Positions 30,844 to 39,989 of a stretch of DNA of 49,887 bases are shown piece after piece (position 1 is the first letter of the stretch; each line of letters begins with the position of its first letter). The stretch is from RECG01 sp964444805 (GTDB lineage: Bacteria; Bacillota_I; Bacilli_A; Acholeplasmatales; Acholeplasmataceae). The stretch spans positions 1-49,887 of the forward strand of contig CAYUIK010000075.1 of the NCBI GenBank assembly GCA_964444805.1, written 5' to 3'. A program made the position numbers and the translations under genes. The notes beneath the pieces are model-generated. The model worked only from the letters and a program-made list of their open reading frames with translations. It made no database searches and had not been told where the DNA came from.

Positions 30844-32870
30844 TGAAAAAGACGCTGACGTTACTCATTCTTCTGTGTCTGGCGCTGATTCCATCCCTTA
30901 CACTCAGCGCGAACGGTCTTCCCTACCGGACGTTTACCTACAGTCAGGCCAACGACCGTTTCGTCTATACGCAGGATGCCTATCTGCCACTTTCGGTTTC
31001 CTATGATCTCGCGGGTATGACATTGAATGAACCGGAAGATATCACGATCGATCGTAATGACAATGTCTATATCGCCGATCGCGGGAATAGCCGTGTCATC
31101 AAGTACAGCCTTGATGATAACGACGTGACGATCATCGGCGAAGGCGTTTTAAATGAACCGACCGGTATTCACGTCGGTATCGACCAAGCCGTCTATATCG
31201 CCGATTTCGCGAACAAGGAAGGGTATAAGTTCGTTCTTGAAGATGACGACTACGTCCTGAGAACGACCTATCAAAAACCGATTGGAACACCGTATTTTAC
31301 CGAGAACGACCCCTTCGAACCGACCAAGATCGTAACCGATCAAGGGAACAACGTCTATCTGCTCTTGGCCGGCAACATCAACGGCATGGCCGAATACGAG
31401 AACAGTGGCCAGTTCTTCGGCTTCTTCGGTGGAAACCGAATTCCGAGCACCTGGGACAACATCTTGAAATATATCCTCTTCGATGAGACGCAAAGACGGA
31501 ATTGGTTCCAGATGATCCCGAAACCGGTACATAATGTCGCTGTCGATCGTGACGGTCTTATTCTGACAACGACGAAAGGCGATATGGGCTATCTCAAACT
31601 GAATATCGCGAATTTCGTTTATAGCAGTTCCGTATGGGGCTATGACGATATCGAGGACCTTTTCGTCGGACCGTTTAACACCATCTTCACGGCCAATCGC
31701 GACGGCTACATTACGGAATACGGACCCGACGGCTCGGTGCTCTTCGTTTTCAGTGGACCCGATCAAAACAAGCAAAAAGGACTTTTCGCATCCCCCTCCG
31801 GCATCGCCGTGGATTCAAAGAGCAACATCTATGTCATCGACAAGCAGACGCATGCGCTCCAAGTGTTCATACCGACCGAATTCGCTGACCTTGTCCATCA
31901 TGCGATCGCGCTCTATCAGGACGGAAAATATAAGGAATCCCTTCAGCCCTGGCAAGAAGTTCTCAAGATGAACAGCCTGTTCGACCTGGCCAATAAGGGG
32001 ATCGGTGATGCTTATTTCGCGGAAGAGGCATACGAACAAGCGATGGAATACTATTTGGTCGCACGCGACTCGGACGGCTATTCGGATGCTTTTTGGGAAG
32101 TGCGAAACGCCTATCTTCTCGGAAGCGGCGGGATGCTCGTTACCGTCTTGTTATCGTTATTCGTTCTTTATGTCGTCAATAAGTTTACCCATTTCATGAG
32201 CTATGTCATCAAGCCCATCGATAAACTCAAAGCCCGTCTTCGAGATTATCGACTGTACCGAGAACTCGTATATCCCTTCTATATCTTCAAACATCCCGGT
32301 GACGGTTATTACGGCATCAAGCGTGAGAATAAGAGCTCGGGACTTTCCGCTACGATCTATCTTTTCCTGTTTTTCCTAGCCTATCTACTCTTCATTTTCC
32401 AGGCGAGTTTCCTTTTCAATCCGGTTGTTTCGACCGAAATCAACCTCTTTCAACAGGTCATGGGAATCTTTCTTCCGTTCTTCCTGTTCGTCGTCGCGAA
32501 CTATCTTGTATGCAGCATCCGTGACGGTGAAGGGCGCTTGAAAGACGTCTATCATGCCTCGGCTTACACGTTGTTGCCGATGATCATCGTGTTGCCGCTC
32601 GCCACGATAATCTCTAACGGTCTAACGTATAACGAAGCCTTCATTTTTCAAACGATCATGTCGATCGGCATTTTCGTTACCGTAATCTATGTCATCATCA
32701 TGGTCAAAGAGATTCACTTTTACGACATGAAACCGACCATTTGGAATCTGCTGATCACGATTTTCACGGGACTCATGATCCTTGCTGTCGTCATCATCGT
32801 CTATCTATTGTTAAACGAAGTCTATACGCTCGTATCGGACGTCATAAGGGAGTTGATTCTTCGTGGCTAA
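30840..32870 (+). CDS. NHL-repeat beta-propeller / TPR / Yip1-domain membrane protein
   Basis: This 676-aa protein has a signal peptide (about 1-23). An extracytoplasmic NHL-type propeller follows (about 40-345), with repeats such as NEPEDITIDRNDNVYIADRG and SPSGIAVDSKSNIYVID. A short TPR-like helical pair comes next (about 350-415, GKYKESLQPWQEVLKMN). A single membrane segment is at about 427-448, and a C-terminal Yip1-like multi-pass domain is at about 500-676. It sits between the two permease pairs with overlapping starts on both sides, so it is likely a fixed accessory of the importer. Its biochemical role is unknown: the propeller could bind glucan or the binding proteins, and the Yip1 part could organise the permease complex. 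Confidence 0.78.
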   Translation: MMKKTLTLLILLCLALIPSLTLSANGLPYRTFTYSQANDRFVYTQDAYLPLSVSYDLAGMTLNEPEDITIDRNDNVYIADRGNSRVIKYSLDDNDVTIIGEGVLNEPTGIHVGIDQAVYIADFANKEGYKFVLEDDDYVLRTTYQKPIGTPYFTENDPFEPTKIVTDQGNNVYLLLAGNINGMAEYENSGQFFGFFGGNRIPSTWDNILKYILFDETQRRNWFQMIPKPVHNVAVDRDGLILTTTKGDMGYLKLNIANFVYSSSVWGYDDIEDLFVGPFNTIFTANRDGYITEYGPDGSVLFVFSGPDQNKQKGLFASPSGIAVDSKSNIYVIDKQTHALQVFIPTEFADLVHHAIALYQDGKYKESLQPWQEVLKMNSLFDLANKGIGDAYFAEEAYEQAMEYYLVARDSDGYSDAFWEVRNAYLLGSGGMLVTVLLSLFVLYVVNKFTHFMSYVIKPIDKLKARLRDYRLYRELVYPFYIFKHPGDGYYGIKRENKSSGLSATIYLFLFFLAYLLFIFQASFLFNPVVSTEINLFQQVMGIFLPFFLFVVANYLVCSIRDGEGRLKDVYHASAYTLLPMIIVLPLATIISNGLTYNEAFIFQTIMSIGIFVTVIYVIIMVKEIHFYDMKPTIWNLLITIFTGLMILAVVIIVYLLLNEVYTLVSDVIRELILRG

Positions 32871-35253
32871 AACAATGAAGTATGTCGTTTTGATCGTACT
32901 CGCGATCGCGTTGACCTCTTTCGTCTATGCGGCCTCTGTGCCGCGTGATATGGCGTTCGAGCAAGCGATCGGAAATTTTTCATACATCAATGACCGGCTG
33001 CTCGAGAGTTCGCGTTATACGCAACCGGAGACGATCGATTCAACGCGTCTTGACACGTACGAAAACGAGTATACGCTCGATTATAGTGATGATGAGCTTG
33101 CAACAATGGGTTTCGAAGAAATGTTTCAGTCCGATCATTTACGCGTCTATTTCGAAAAGGATTCCTTTTCACTCATGATACGAAATAAGGATACGAATTA
33201 TCTTTGGTCGTCACGAGCGGAATTTCAAGGGAATACGGGCATCATCCGCGACAACGCCTTCAACCGTAATCTCATGAATTCCGGACTATGGATCGAATAC
33301 GGGCTCACACAAAAAATCGCTTCGAGTACGATCGAAACCGTTTCGCTCTATTCCATGGCCGAGGTCGAGTACGAATATTTCGGTGATATATCCGAAAATC
33401 AAGACGATCCGACCGTTCCCTACCTCGTCAAATCCTATGACTATGATCGCGTTGAGGTCGATATCAAAGATCGCATGAGTCAAGCGTTCACGGCCGAGGT
33501 TTCCGTCTATGAACTCGACCTTTCATTCGAAGTCGAGGTCGCCCTTGTTGGTCATGAGATCGAGATCTATGTGCCGACCGAGAGAATCGTAGAAAACAGT
33601 GAAAGATATGCCTTGTTAGCGATTCACGTTTTTCCATATCTCGGGTCTGCCCTAGAGGATCGCATCCCGGGATACGTTGTCATTCCCGATGGGGTTGGCG
33701 CACTCGTACGGATGAACGCCTATCACGATACCTATTTTCAGGCGCGTTTCTATGGAAGTGATCTTGGTTATAATCGGCATACTCTGCCCCATCTTTCGGT
33801 ACCGATCTTTGGTATGATCCACAGGTCCGGTGAAAATGGCTTTTACGCACATGTGAAAGAAGGTGCGGAAGTCAGTCAGCTGATCGCGAACTTCTGGGGA
33901 AGCAATACGCGCTACAACAGAATAACGAGTAGGTTCAGCGTACGACAGATCTATCGTAACGTCATTAATCGTGCCGGCGACGGATATGAAACGGTATCGA
34001 AGACGATTACGACGTCGAACTACCGAATCGCCTATCGGTTTTTAAGTGACGATGAGGCGGACTATGTTGGCATCGCCAAGGACTATCGTGACCATTTGAT
34101 CGAAAATGGTATTCTCGATCAAAAAGAGAAAGCAAAGGATGAACGCATCCCGATTCAGTTGAGTTATATCATGTCCGATCGCGAACCCTCGTTTTTTGGA
34201 ACGTCTCTCGTTCACATGACATCGCCAGACGATGTGATCAAGAGTTACGAGTCTTTCAGCAAAGAAGGTTTAACGAACCAACAAATCGTTCTCCATGGTT
34301 GGAGCAAGGACGGTTTCGTCTACCGGGAACCCTATCGTTTCAAATGGGTCGACGGAAAAAATATGGATGAACTCATCGAAACGATCACCGCCGATGCGAA
34401 CGACATCTATTTGCACAACGAGTATGTCGTATCGAGTGAGCTCTCCAGACGTATTTCCTATAATCGCGATGTCGCTAGAAATCTTTCTCGACTGAAGATG
34501 ACGCGCTCAATCCGTCTGATCAATGGCGGACAACTCGACACGTATTACATCGCACCGGAAGAAAGTCTTAGACTCGCCCAGAGCGATGAAAAAGACGTGC
34601 GTGAAGCACAACTCTCCGGGATCATGATGATGCGTTTGGGTCATACGCTCTTCAGCCACTATGACGGTGGAATCGAGGAAAGAAATCAAGCGATTGAAAT
34701 CTATCGTGAACTCGTCGCTACGTTTGATTCCGTCTTGCTCGACGTTCCTAACGACTACTTGTTCGATCAAATCGACGGATATTCTTCGATGCCGATTACC
34801 AACAGTCAGTACGACTACTATACGGACCTCGTGCCGATTTTACCGATCATACTGAAGGGCAGTTTGTCCTATTATACGCCCCATTTGAATTTTAACGCCC
34901 TTGGTGATGAGCGCTTGTTGATGATGGTCGACTTCGCCGTCAATCCGAGCTACATCCTGACGGAAGAACCGACCTATGCGATGCGTTTCACGCACGCGAG
35001 TGCCTATTACACGACGATGCGGGCGGAATACGAAGAGGAAATACTCGCTCACTACGATTATGTCAATAACGCCCTCAAGCACGTCATCGGTGCTTACGTG
35101 ACCGGTCGCGAAGTCATCGAGACCGGACTCGTTGCCATTACATATAGCAACGACGTCACGATTCTCGTGAACTACAGTTATGAAGCCAAGACGATTCCCC
35201 GTTTTGACGAGATCGAAGTCGATGCACGCGATTACCGGGTGGTGTTACCATGA
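32863..35253 (+). CDS. DUF5696-family extracytoplasmic protein (possible glycosidase fold)
   Basis: This 796-aa protein has an N-terminal signal peptide or anchor (about 5-25). It is recognised as DUF5696, a family seen beside CUT1 sugar transporters. A beta-rich N-terminal region (about 85-240, SFSLMIRNKDTNYLWSSRAE) is followed by a region with the alternating pattern of a barrel (about 265-640; IVLHGWSKDGF about 475-485, IYLHNEYV, FSHYDGGIEE about 605-614) and a C-terminal beta-domain (about 730-796). This layout resembles GH-type TIM-barrel enzymes with flanking beta-sandwiches, but I cannot name catalytic residues. The GTG start is chosen for the AAGGGAG ten bases upstream. It overlaps both neighbouring genes (8 and 4 bp). 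Confidence 0.75.
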   Translation: MAKTMKYVVLIVLAIALTSFVYAASVPRDMAFEQAIGNFSYINDRLLESSRYTQPETIDSTRLDTYENEYTLDYSDDELATMGFEEMFQSDHLRVYFEKDSFSLMIRNKDTNYLWSSRAEFQGNTGIIRDNAFNRNLMNSGLWIEYGLTQKIASSTIETVSLYSMAEVEYEYFGDISENQDDPTVPYLVKSYDYDRVEVDIKDRMSQAFTAEVSVYELDLSFEVEVALVGHEIEIYVPTERIVENSERYALLAIHVFPYLGSALEDRIPGYVVIPDGVGALVRMNAYHDTYFQARFYGSDLGYNRHTLPHLSVPIFGMIHRSGENGFYAHVKEGAEVSQLIANFWGSNTRYNRITSRFSVRQIYRNVINRAGDGYETVSKTITTSNYRIAYRFLSDDEADYVGIAKDYRDHLIENGILDQKEKAKDERIPIQLSYIMSDREPSFFGTSLVHMTSPDDVIKSYESFSKEGLTNQQIVLHGWSKDGFVYREPYRFKWVDGKNMDELIETITADANDIYLHNEYVVSSELSRRISYNRDVARNLSRLKMTRSIRLINGGQLDTYYIAPEESLRLAQSDEKDVREAQLSGIMMMRLGHTLFSHYDGGIEERNQAIEIYRELVATFDSVLLDVPNDYLFDQIDGYSSMPITNSQYDYYTDLVPILPIILKGSLSYYTPHLNFNALGDERLLMMVDFAVNPSYILTEEPTYAMRFTHASAYYTTMRAEYEEEILAHYDYVNNALKHVIGAYVTGREVIETGLVAITYSNDVTILVNYSYEAKTIPRFDEIEVDARDYRVVLP

Positions 35254-36323
35254 AAAGAATCATCGAGCGAATTAAAGCTTTTTTGGCGTCGATCAGCGCT
35301 CGGATCGGGAATTTCTGGCGCCGGGTCATCGCATTCTCCGATGCGCGCATCGATCCTTTGATCGGTCGCGTCAAGCACGTTTTGACCCATAATTTCATCA
35401 TCCGAATCGAAGGGCTCACGCTCATTTTGTTGGGAAAGATGCGAATCGCGATTACGCGTAAGCGACGCGATGCTTTTCATGGCTACCTGTTCATCATGCT
35501 TTGGCTCGTTGGTTTTCTCGTGTTCACGCTCTATCCGATGTTCTACTCGTTCTATCTGAGCTTGAATGAAGCTTATTACAGTCTTGAAACGGGTGTCGTG
35601 ACGACATTCATCGGTGTTGAAAATTATCTCAATATTGCGCGGAGTCAAGTGCTCTTACCGTTGTTTTCGACCTATCTTGGCAAAATGGTTCTCTCCGTTC
35701 CATTGATCATCGTTTTCTCGATCATGATCGCCATGTTGATCAACCAGCCCATACGACTGAAAGGTTTTTGGCGCACGGTATTTTTCTTACCCGTAATCAT
35801 ATCGACCGGACCGGTAATCGGCGAACTTGCCAATCAGGACGCGACATCTTTGCCTTCCTTGCAGGATAGTAACGTCCTCTCGTTCATCGGCGATAATCTC
35901 GGTGACTGGATCGCCAATCCGCTCGAAGCGTTACTGACTTCGATGCTCTTGATTTTGTGGTATGCTGGCATTCCGATCTTGATCTTTTTGGCAGGCTTAA
36001 AAAAGATTGATCCCGCGATCTACGAAGCGGCATCGATCGATGGCGCTTCACCTTGGGACCGTTTCTGGAAAATTACTTTACCTTCGGTCAAACCGCTCAT
36101 TTCCGTCAGCATCATCTATATCGTCGTCACGATGTCGCTCTTTGTTGAACCGGAAGGCATTCTCGATCGTGCCCGTACGCACATGTTGGTCGGGGCACCG
36201 GATGATAATCTCTGGCACGGATATGGCTATGCCGCCGCAATCGCCTGGGTATATTTCTTTTTGATGGTCGTTATCATGTCCATATTCGCTGGCATCATGG
36301 CATACCGAAGAAGGGAGCGATGA
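35250..36323 (+). CDS. Carbohydrate ABC transporter permease, pair 2 (MalF type), with long N-terminal extension
   Basis: This CUT1 permease of 357 aa is longer than the pair-1 homologue because of a basic, helical N-terminal region of about 85 residues before the first membrane segment (GYLFIMLWLVGFLVFTLY). The EAA loop is around 255-280 (AIYEAASIDGASPWDRFWKI). It overlaps DUF5696 by 4 bp (ATGA). The extension, rich in Arg/Lys with alternating hydrophobics, may lie on the membrane or contact the shared ATPase; this is inference. Confidence 0.9.
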   Translation: MKRIIERIKAFLASISARIGNFWRRVIAFSDARIDPLIGRVKHVLTHNFIIRIEGLTLILLGKMRIAITRKRRDAFHGYLFIMLWLVGFLVFTLYPMFYSFYLSLNEAYYSLETGVVTTFIGVENYLNIARSQVLLPLFSTYLGKMVLSVPLIIVFSIMIAMLINQPIRLKGFWRTVFFLPVIISTGPVIGELANQDATSLPSLQDSNVLSFIGDNLGDWIANPLEALLTSMLLILWYAGIPILIFLAGLKKIDPAIYEAASIDGASPWDRFWKITLPSVKPLISVSIIYIVVTMSLFVEPEGILDRARTHMLVGAPDDNLWHGYGYAAAIAWVYFFLMVVIMSIFAGIMAYRRRER

Positions 36324-37261
36324 ATATGAACAAGAACGTGACCCTAACGCGTTTCAAACAGCGGACGAGACGCCTCTTGCTCGGTATGAACGGAAGCGAC
36401 GGACTCATCTATCGAATACTCGTCTATACGCTTTTGATCAGTTTCAGCTACATCTATCTCTATCCCTTCCTTTTCATGTTCGTCAACAGTTTCATGACCG
36501 TCGATGACCTCATCAATCCGGGAATCAAGTGGATTCCGACGACGCTCGAGTTTTCGAACTACACGAAAACAATGGAAGTCTTGGAGTTTCCCGGATCGAT
36601 TATCGAGACGGTAAGCTACGTTCTCAAAGTCAGCTTGTCGGCGACATTGTCGGCGGCGATCGTCGGTTACGGGTTCGCACGATACGAGTTTCCTTTTAAA
36701 CGCCTCTTGTTCGCTCTCATGCTCGCGACGTTCATCTTACCGTCGCAGGTAACCATGGTCGCGCTGATGCTCATCTATCGTAATCTCGGTCTGATGAGCA
36801 GTCAGGCGGCGATGGTTCTCCCCGCGATTCTCGGACAAGGTATTAATGCGGCGATCTACATTCTTATTTTCTACCAGTTTTTCAAGACGATTCCTGTTGT
36901 TCTAATGGAATCGGCGGAAGTCGATGGTGCATCGCCATTCAAGATCTTCACGCGTATCGCCATACCACTCGCGATTCCATCGTTCATCATCGTCTTTCTG
37001 TTTAGTTTCGTGTGGTATTGGAATGAAACGTTTACAACAGCGCTCTATGTGGGTGGCAGAATCACGATGCCGCTCAAACTCGTTGCCTTCAGGAACAGCT
37101 ATGAAACGCTATTCCCACCGGGAACGCCCGGTGCAGAACTTAACGAAGCCATTCTTCTTGCCGGAAACATGATCGCTATACTACCGCTTCTCATCATATA
37201 TTTCATCGCCCAGCGCTATTTCACCGAAAGCATCGATCGGACCGGCATTACGGGCGAATAG
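36320..37261 (+). CDS. Carbohydrate ABC transporter permease, pair 2 (MalG type)
   Basis: This 313-aa CUT1 permease overlaps the preceding gene by 4 bp, with AAGGGAG before the ATG. The first membrane segment is about 30-53 (VYTLLISFSYIYLYPFLFMF). The EAA loop is around 193-214 (VLMESAEVDGASPFKIFTRI). A long periplasmic insert (NSYETLFPPGTPGAELNEA, about 264-282) precedes the last helix, as in several oligosaccharide permeases. Together with 35250 it forms a second, sequence-distinct pore in the same operon. Confidence 0.92.
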   Translation: MNMNKNVTLTRFKQRTRRLLLGMNGSDGLIYRILVYTLLISFSYIYLYPFLFMFVNSFMTVDDLINPGIKWIPTTLEFSNYTKTMEVLEFPGSIIETVSYVLKVSLSATLSAAIVGYGFARYEFPFKRLLFALMLATFILPSQVTMVALMLIYRNLGLMSSQAAMVLPAILGQGINAAIYILIFYQFFKTIPVVLMESAEVDGASPFKIFTRIAIPLAIPSFIIVFLFSFVWYWNETFTTALYVGGRITMPLKLVAFRNSYETLFPPGTPGAELNEAILLAGNMIAILPLLIIYFIAQRYFTESIDRTGITGE

Positions 37262-37272
37262 GAGGATTTCAA

Positions 37273-38415
37273 ATGAAGAAAACGATGATCTTGCTGATCA
37301 TGTGTGCACTATTCACACTACAAGCTTGCAAGGATGAAAACAAGGATGTTCCCAATGGTCTTCGACCGATTCAAGCCGTCAACGACTGCGATGTTCCCAC
37401 GCTTAAAGATGGTTGGGTATGCGTCTGGGCAGACGAGTTCGCCGGTGAAACGGTCGATGAAGACAAGTGGACCTTCGAAATCGATGGTCAGGGCGGTGGA
37501 AACAATGAGCTGCAATACTACCGCAAGGAAAATGCCACGATCGTCGACGGTAAACTCGTCATAACGGCGCGCAAGGAAGCATACGGCGGACGTGACTATA
37601 CGTCCGCACGACTGGTTACGCGATACAAGGGCGATTGGCGCTACGCCAGAATCGTCGTTTCCGCCAAACTGCCGAGTGGAAGAGGGACATGGCCGGCAAT
37701 CTGGATGTTGCCGACGATGAACGTCTACGGCAACTGGCCGAACAGTGGAGAACTCGATATCATGGAATATGTCGGATATGAGCCCGATGTCGTACATACG
37801 ACGATCCATACCCGTAAGTTCAACCACACGTTAGGTACACAGATCGGAACGTCGATGGAACTTTCTGGTGTCGAATCGAACTTCTATGAATACGAAGCGA
37901 TTTGGAAACCGGGGAATATCAAAACGTATGCCGATGGAGAGCAATACGGTGAATTTAGCTATCAACCCGCTTTCAATCAGGACGTGGACTATGACGCGGC
38001 ATTTCCCTTCGATCAGTTGCAGTTTTTGATTTTGAATCTTGCGATCGGTGGAAACTGGGGTGGCGTAGAAGGCGTTGATGATTCGATCTTTCCGACCTCG
38101 TTTGAAATCGACTATGTCCGAATCTATCAGCTCGACTATGCGACGCTTGACAAAGAAGCGCCCTCGATACCGGAGAACATATCGATTGCCAAAGATCTTC
38201 CGAATAGCATTTTTTGGTCCGCCTCGGATGATGACGTCGGTGTCGAACGCTATGCGATCTATGTCGACGGTGCGTTTAAGACGTATAGTGATCTCAATCA
38301 AATAAGGTTGAGCGGCTTGGAAACAGGACGAACCTATGGCATTCAAATCGAAGCTGAAGACTTCGTGGGACGTACATCCGGCTTGAGCGATACGTTCAGT
38401 TTTACCTATCGATAG
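37273..38415 (+). CDS. Secreted GH16 laminarinase lipoprotein with FnIII-like tail
   Basis: This surface endo-beta-1,3-glucanase has 380 aa: lipobox LQAC (Cys19), GH16 domain about 48-290, and a C-terminal fibronectin-III-like domain about 298-380 (PENISIAKDLPNSIFWSASDD). The active-site motif is SGELDIMEYVG (158-168) with Glu160 as nucleophile and Glu165 as acid/base. GTWPAIWMLP and PFDQLQFLILNLAIGGNWGG line the cleft. It is the only glucan-cleaving enzyme of proven type on the outside of the cell in this operon, and is probably the first enzyme to attack the polymer. It closes the operon, 11 bp after the last permease gene, and is followed by a strong terminator. Confidence 0.93.
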   Translation: MKKTMILLIMCALFTLQACKDENKDVPNGLRPIQAVNDCDVPTLKDGWVCVWADEFAGETVDEDKWTFEIDGQGGGNNELQYYRKENATIVDGKLVITARKEAYGGRDYTSARLVTRYKGDWRYARIVVSAKLPSGRGTWPAIWMLPTMNVYGNWPNSGELDIMEYVGYEPDVVHTTIHTRKFNHTLGTQIGTSMELSGVESNFYEYEAIWKPGNIKTYADGEQYGEFSYQPAFNQDVDYDAAFPFDQLQFLILNLAIGGNWGGVEGVDDSIFPTSFEIDYVRIYQLDYATLDKEAPSIPENISIAKDLPNSIFWSASDDDVGVERYAIYVDGAFKTYSDLNQIRLSGLETGRTYGIQIEAEDFVGRTSGLSDTFSFTYR

Positions 38416-38432
38416 ATTGGATAAGGGCTAAG

Positions 38433-38460
38433 AAGGTGGCGCTTTCGTCACCTTTTTTTT
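38433..38460 (+). terminator. Terminator of the ten-gene import operon
   Basis: AAGGTG (38433-38438) pairs with CACCTT (38449-38454), the loop region adds a CG pair, and a T-run of eight follows. Confidence 0.88.
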
Positions 38461-38522
38461 CGTTTTTTTAATCGTATTCCGGCTTTCGTTATATAATGGA
38501 TACCATGAGGAGGCTGAACACG

Positions 38523-39932
38523 ATGGAAAAGACGGTATATGAACGCATCGCGGATCTCGAAACAGGATGCATGAGTTCTGTCGAGCTCGTCGATTTTTAT
38601 CTAAAGAGAATTGCGCGTTATGATGGATATCTTAAGAGCATTTCCGAGATCGATCCTCGGGCAAGAGCGATTGCGCAAGAACTCGATGAAGAGCGAAAGA
38701 CCAGCGGACCTCGTTCCTCTTTGCACGGTATTCCGATCCTGATCAAGGATAACATTCAGACGACCGACGGATTGCACACGACCGCGAGTTCGCTTGCCTT
38801 GGCGGATTTTAAAGCTCCCTATGAGGCAACGATCATCAAGCGTTTGCGGGAGGCGGGGGCGATCATTCTTGGGAAAACGAATCTGTCCGAGTTCGCCTAT
38901 TTTATGAGCTATGATGATATGCCTTCCGGTTACGGATCGAAAAGCGGACAGGTCATGAGTCCCTATCATCCTGCGATCGATCCGCTCGGATCTTCGACGG
39001 GGTCGGCGGTCGCGGTTGCTGCTGATCTGATCTCACTTGCGATCGGCACAGAGACCAATGGATCTTTAATGGCGCCAGCCTATCAGAACCAGATCGTTTC
39101 AATTAAGCCGACACTCGGGCTCGTTTCTAGGTATGGAATCATTCCGGTCTCGAGCAAACAAGATACGGCCGGACCGATGGCGAAAAACGTTCGTGACGCC
39201 GCGCTTCTCCTTGATTATATGGTCGGACCGGATACTCATGACGAGATGACGTTAAAAGCTTTGTCGAAGCGGTGTTACCGAGTCCAAGATCGTCCCCTTG
39301 AAGGGTTGCGGGTCGGCGTGCTTGAAATGGCGAACCATGACTACGATCAAGACGAACGACAGATTCTAGATGAAGCGAAAAGCGTCTTGGAAAGCGAAGG
39401 TATCGTCGTCGATATCATACCATTCAAGCAACAATCCATACCCAATCATCAGACGCTCATACATGAGTTCAAACATGATCTCAATCACTATCTAAAATCG
39501 ATCAAGGGATATTCGAAAATGACTTCACTAAGAGATATCATTGCATTCAATAAAGAGGACCCAGAGCGTCGCTTACGCTATGGTCAAAGCATTTTCGAGG
39601 AGGCTGAAGCGACGAAAGGCGACCTAACCGATCCCTTCTATCTCATGAAAAGAGAGCGCTTCTTGAAAGAAGCGAACCGGTTCGAGAACATCATGAAAAA
39701 ACGAGGTCTTTCCGCTTTATTGCACACGTCGTGGACCTCGCATGCTCCCGTTGCCGGTAACCCTTCGATCGTCGTTCCGGCGAAACCGCTCAACGATCAA
39801 AAGCCTCGAGCACTCGTTTTTTTCGGCCGACGTTTTGAGGATGATGTGCTGATCGAGATCGCGCACGCATATGAGTCGAGAACCAAACATCGGATACCAC
39901 CAAAATTAAGCGATGCGAAAGGGACAGGATGA
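38523..39932 (+). CDS. Amidase signature family protein
   Basis: This predicted cytosolic amidase of 469 aa has the amidase-signature Ser-cisSer-Lys triad: Lys75 in LIKDN, the cis-serine in LGSSTGSAVAVA (about 155-166) and nucleophile Ser181 in TETNGSLM. The last motif normally reads D-x-G-G-S; here it is E-T-N-G-S, so substrate handling may differ. It is homologous to GatA, but its neighbours are not gatB/gatC, so it is more likely a general amide hydrolase. The ATG at 38523 follows a perfect AGGAGG nine bases upstream. A TATAAT at 38492-38497 is the likely -10. It is unrelated to the glucan system. Confidence 0.88.
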   Translation: MEKTVYERIADLETGCMSSVELVDFYLKRIARYDGYLKSISEIDPRARAIAQELDEERKTSGPRSSLHGIPILIKDNIQTTDGLHTTASSLALADFKAPYEATIIKRLREAGAIILGKTNLSEFAYFMSYDDMPSGYGSKSGQVMSPYHPAIDPLGSSTGSAVAVAADLISLAIGTETNGSLMAPAYQNQIVSIKPTLGLVSRYGIIPVSSKQDTAGPMAKNVRDAALLLDYMVGPDTHDEMTLKALSKRCYRVQDRPLEGLRVGVLEMANHDYDQDERQILDEAKSVLESEGIVVDIIPFKQQSIPNHQTLIHEFKHDLNHYLKSIKGYSKMTSLRDIIAFNKEDPERRLRYGQSIFEEAEATKGDLTDPFYLMKRERFLKEANRFENIMKKRGLSALLHTSWTSHAPVAGNPSIVVPAKPLNDQKPRALVFFGRRFEDDVLIEIAHAYESRTKHRIPPKLSDAKGTG

Positions 39933-39939
39933 CCCGACA

Positions 39940-39967
39940 TTGTTTTCGATACGTATTGTGGTATACT
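39940..39967 (+). promoter_or_regulatory. Promoter of the EEP hydrolase gene
   Basis: TTGTTT (39940-39945), 16 bp, TATACT (39962-39967), with TGG directly before the -10 (extended -10). Confidence 0.55.
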
Positions 39968-39989
39968 CGAAGTGAACGGAAGTGAAGGT

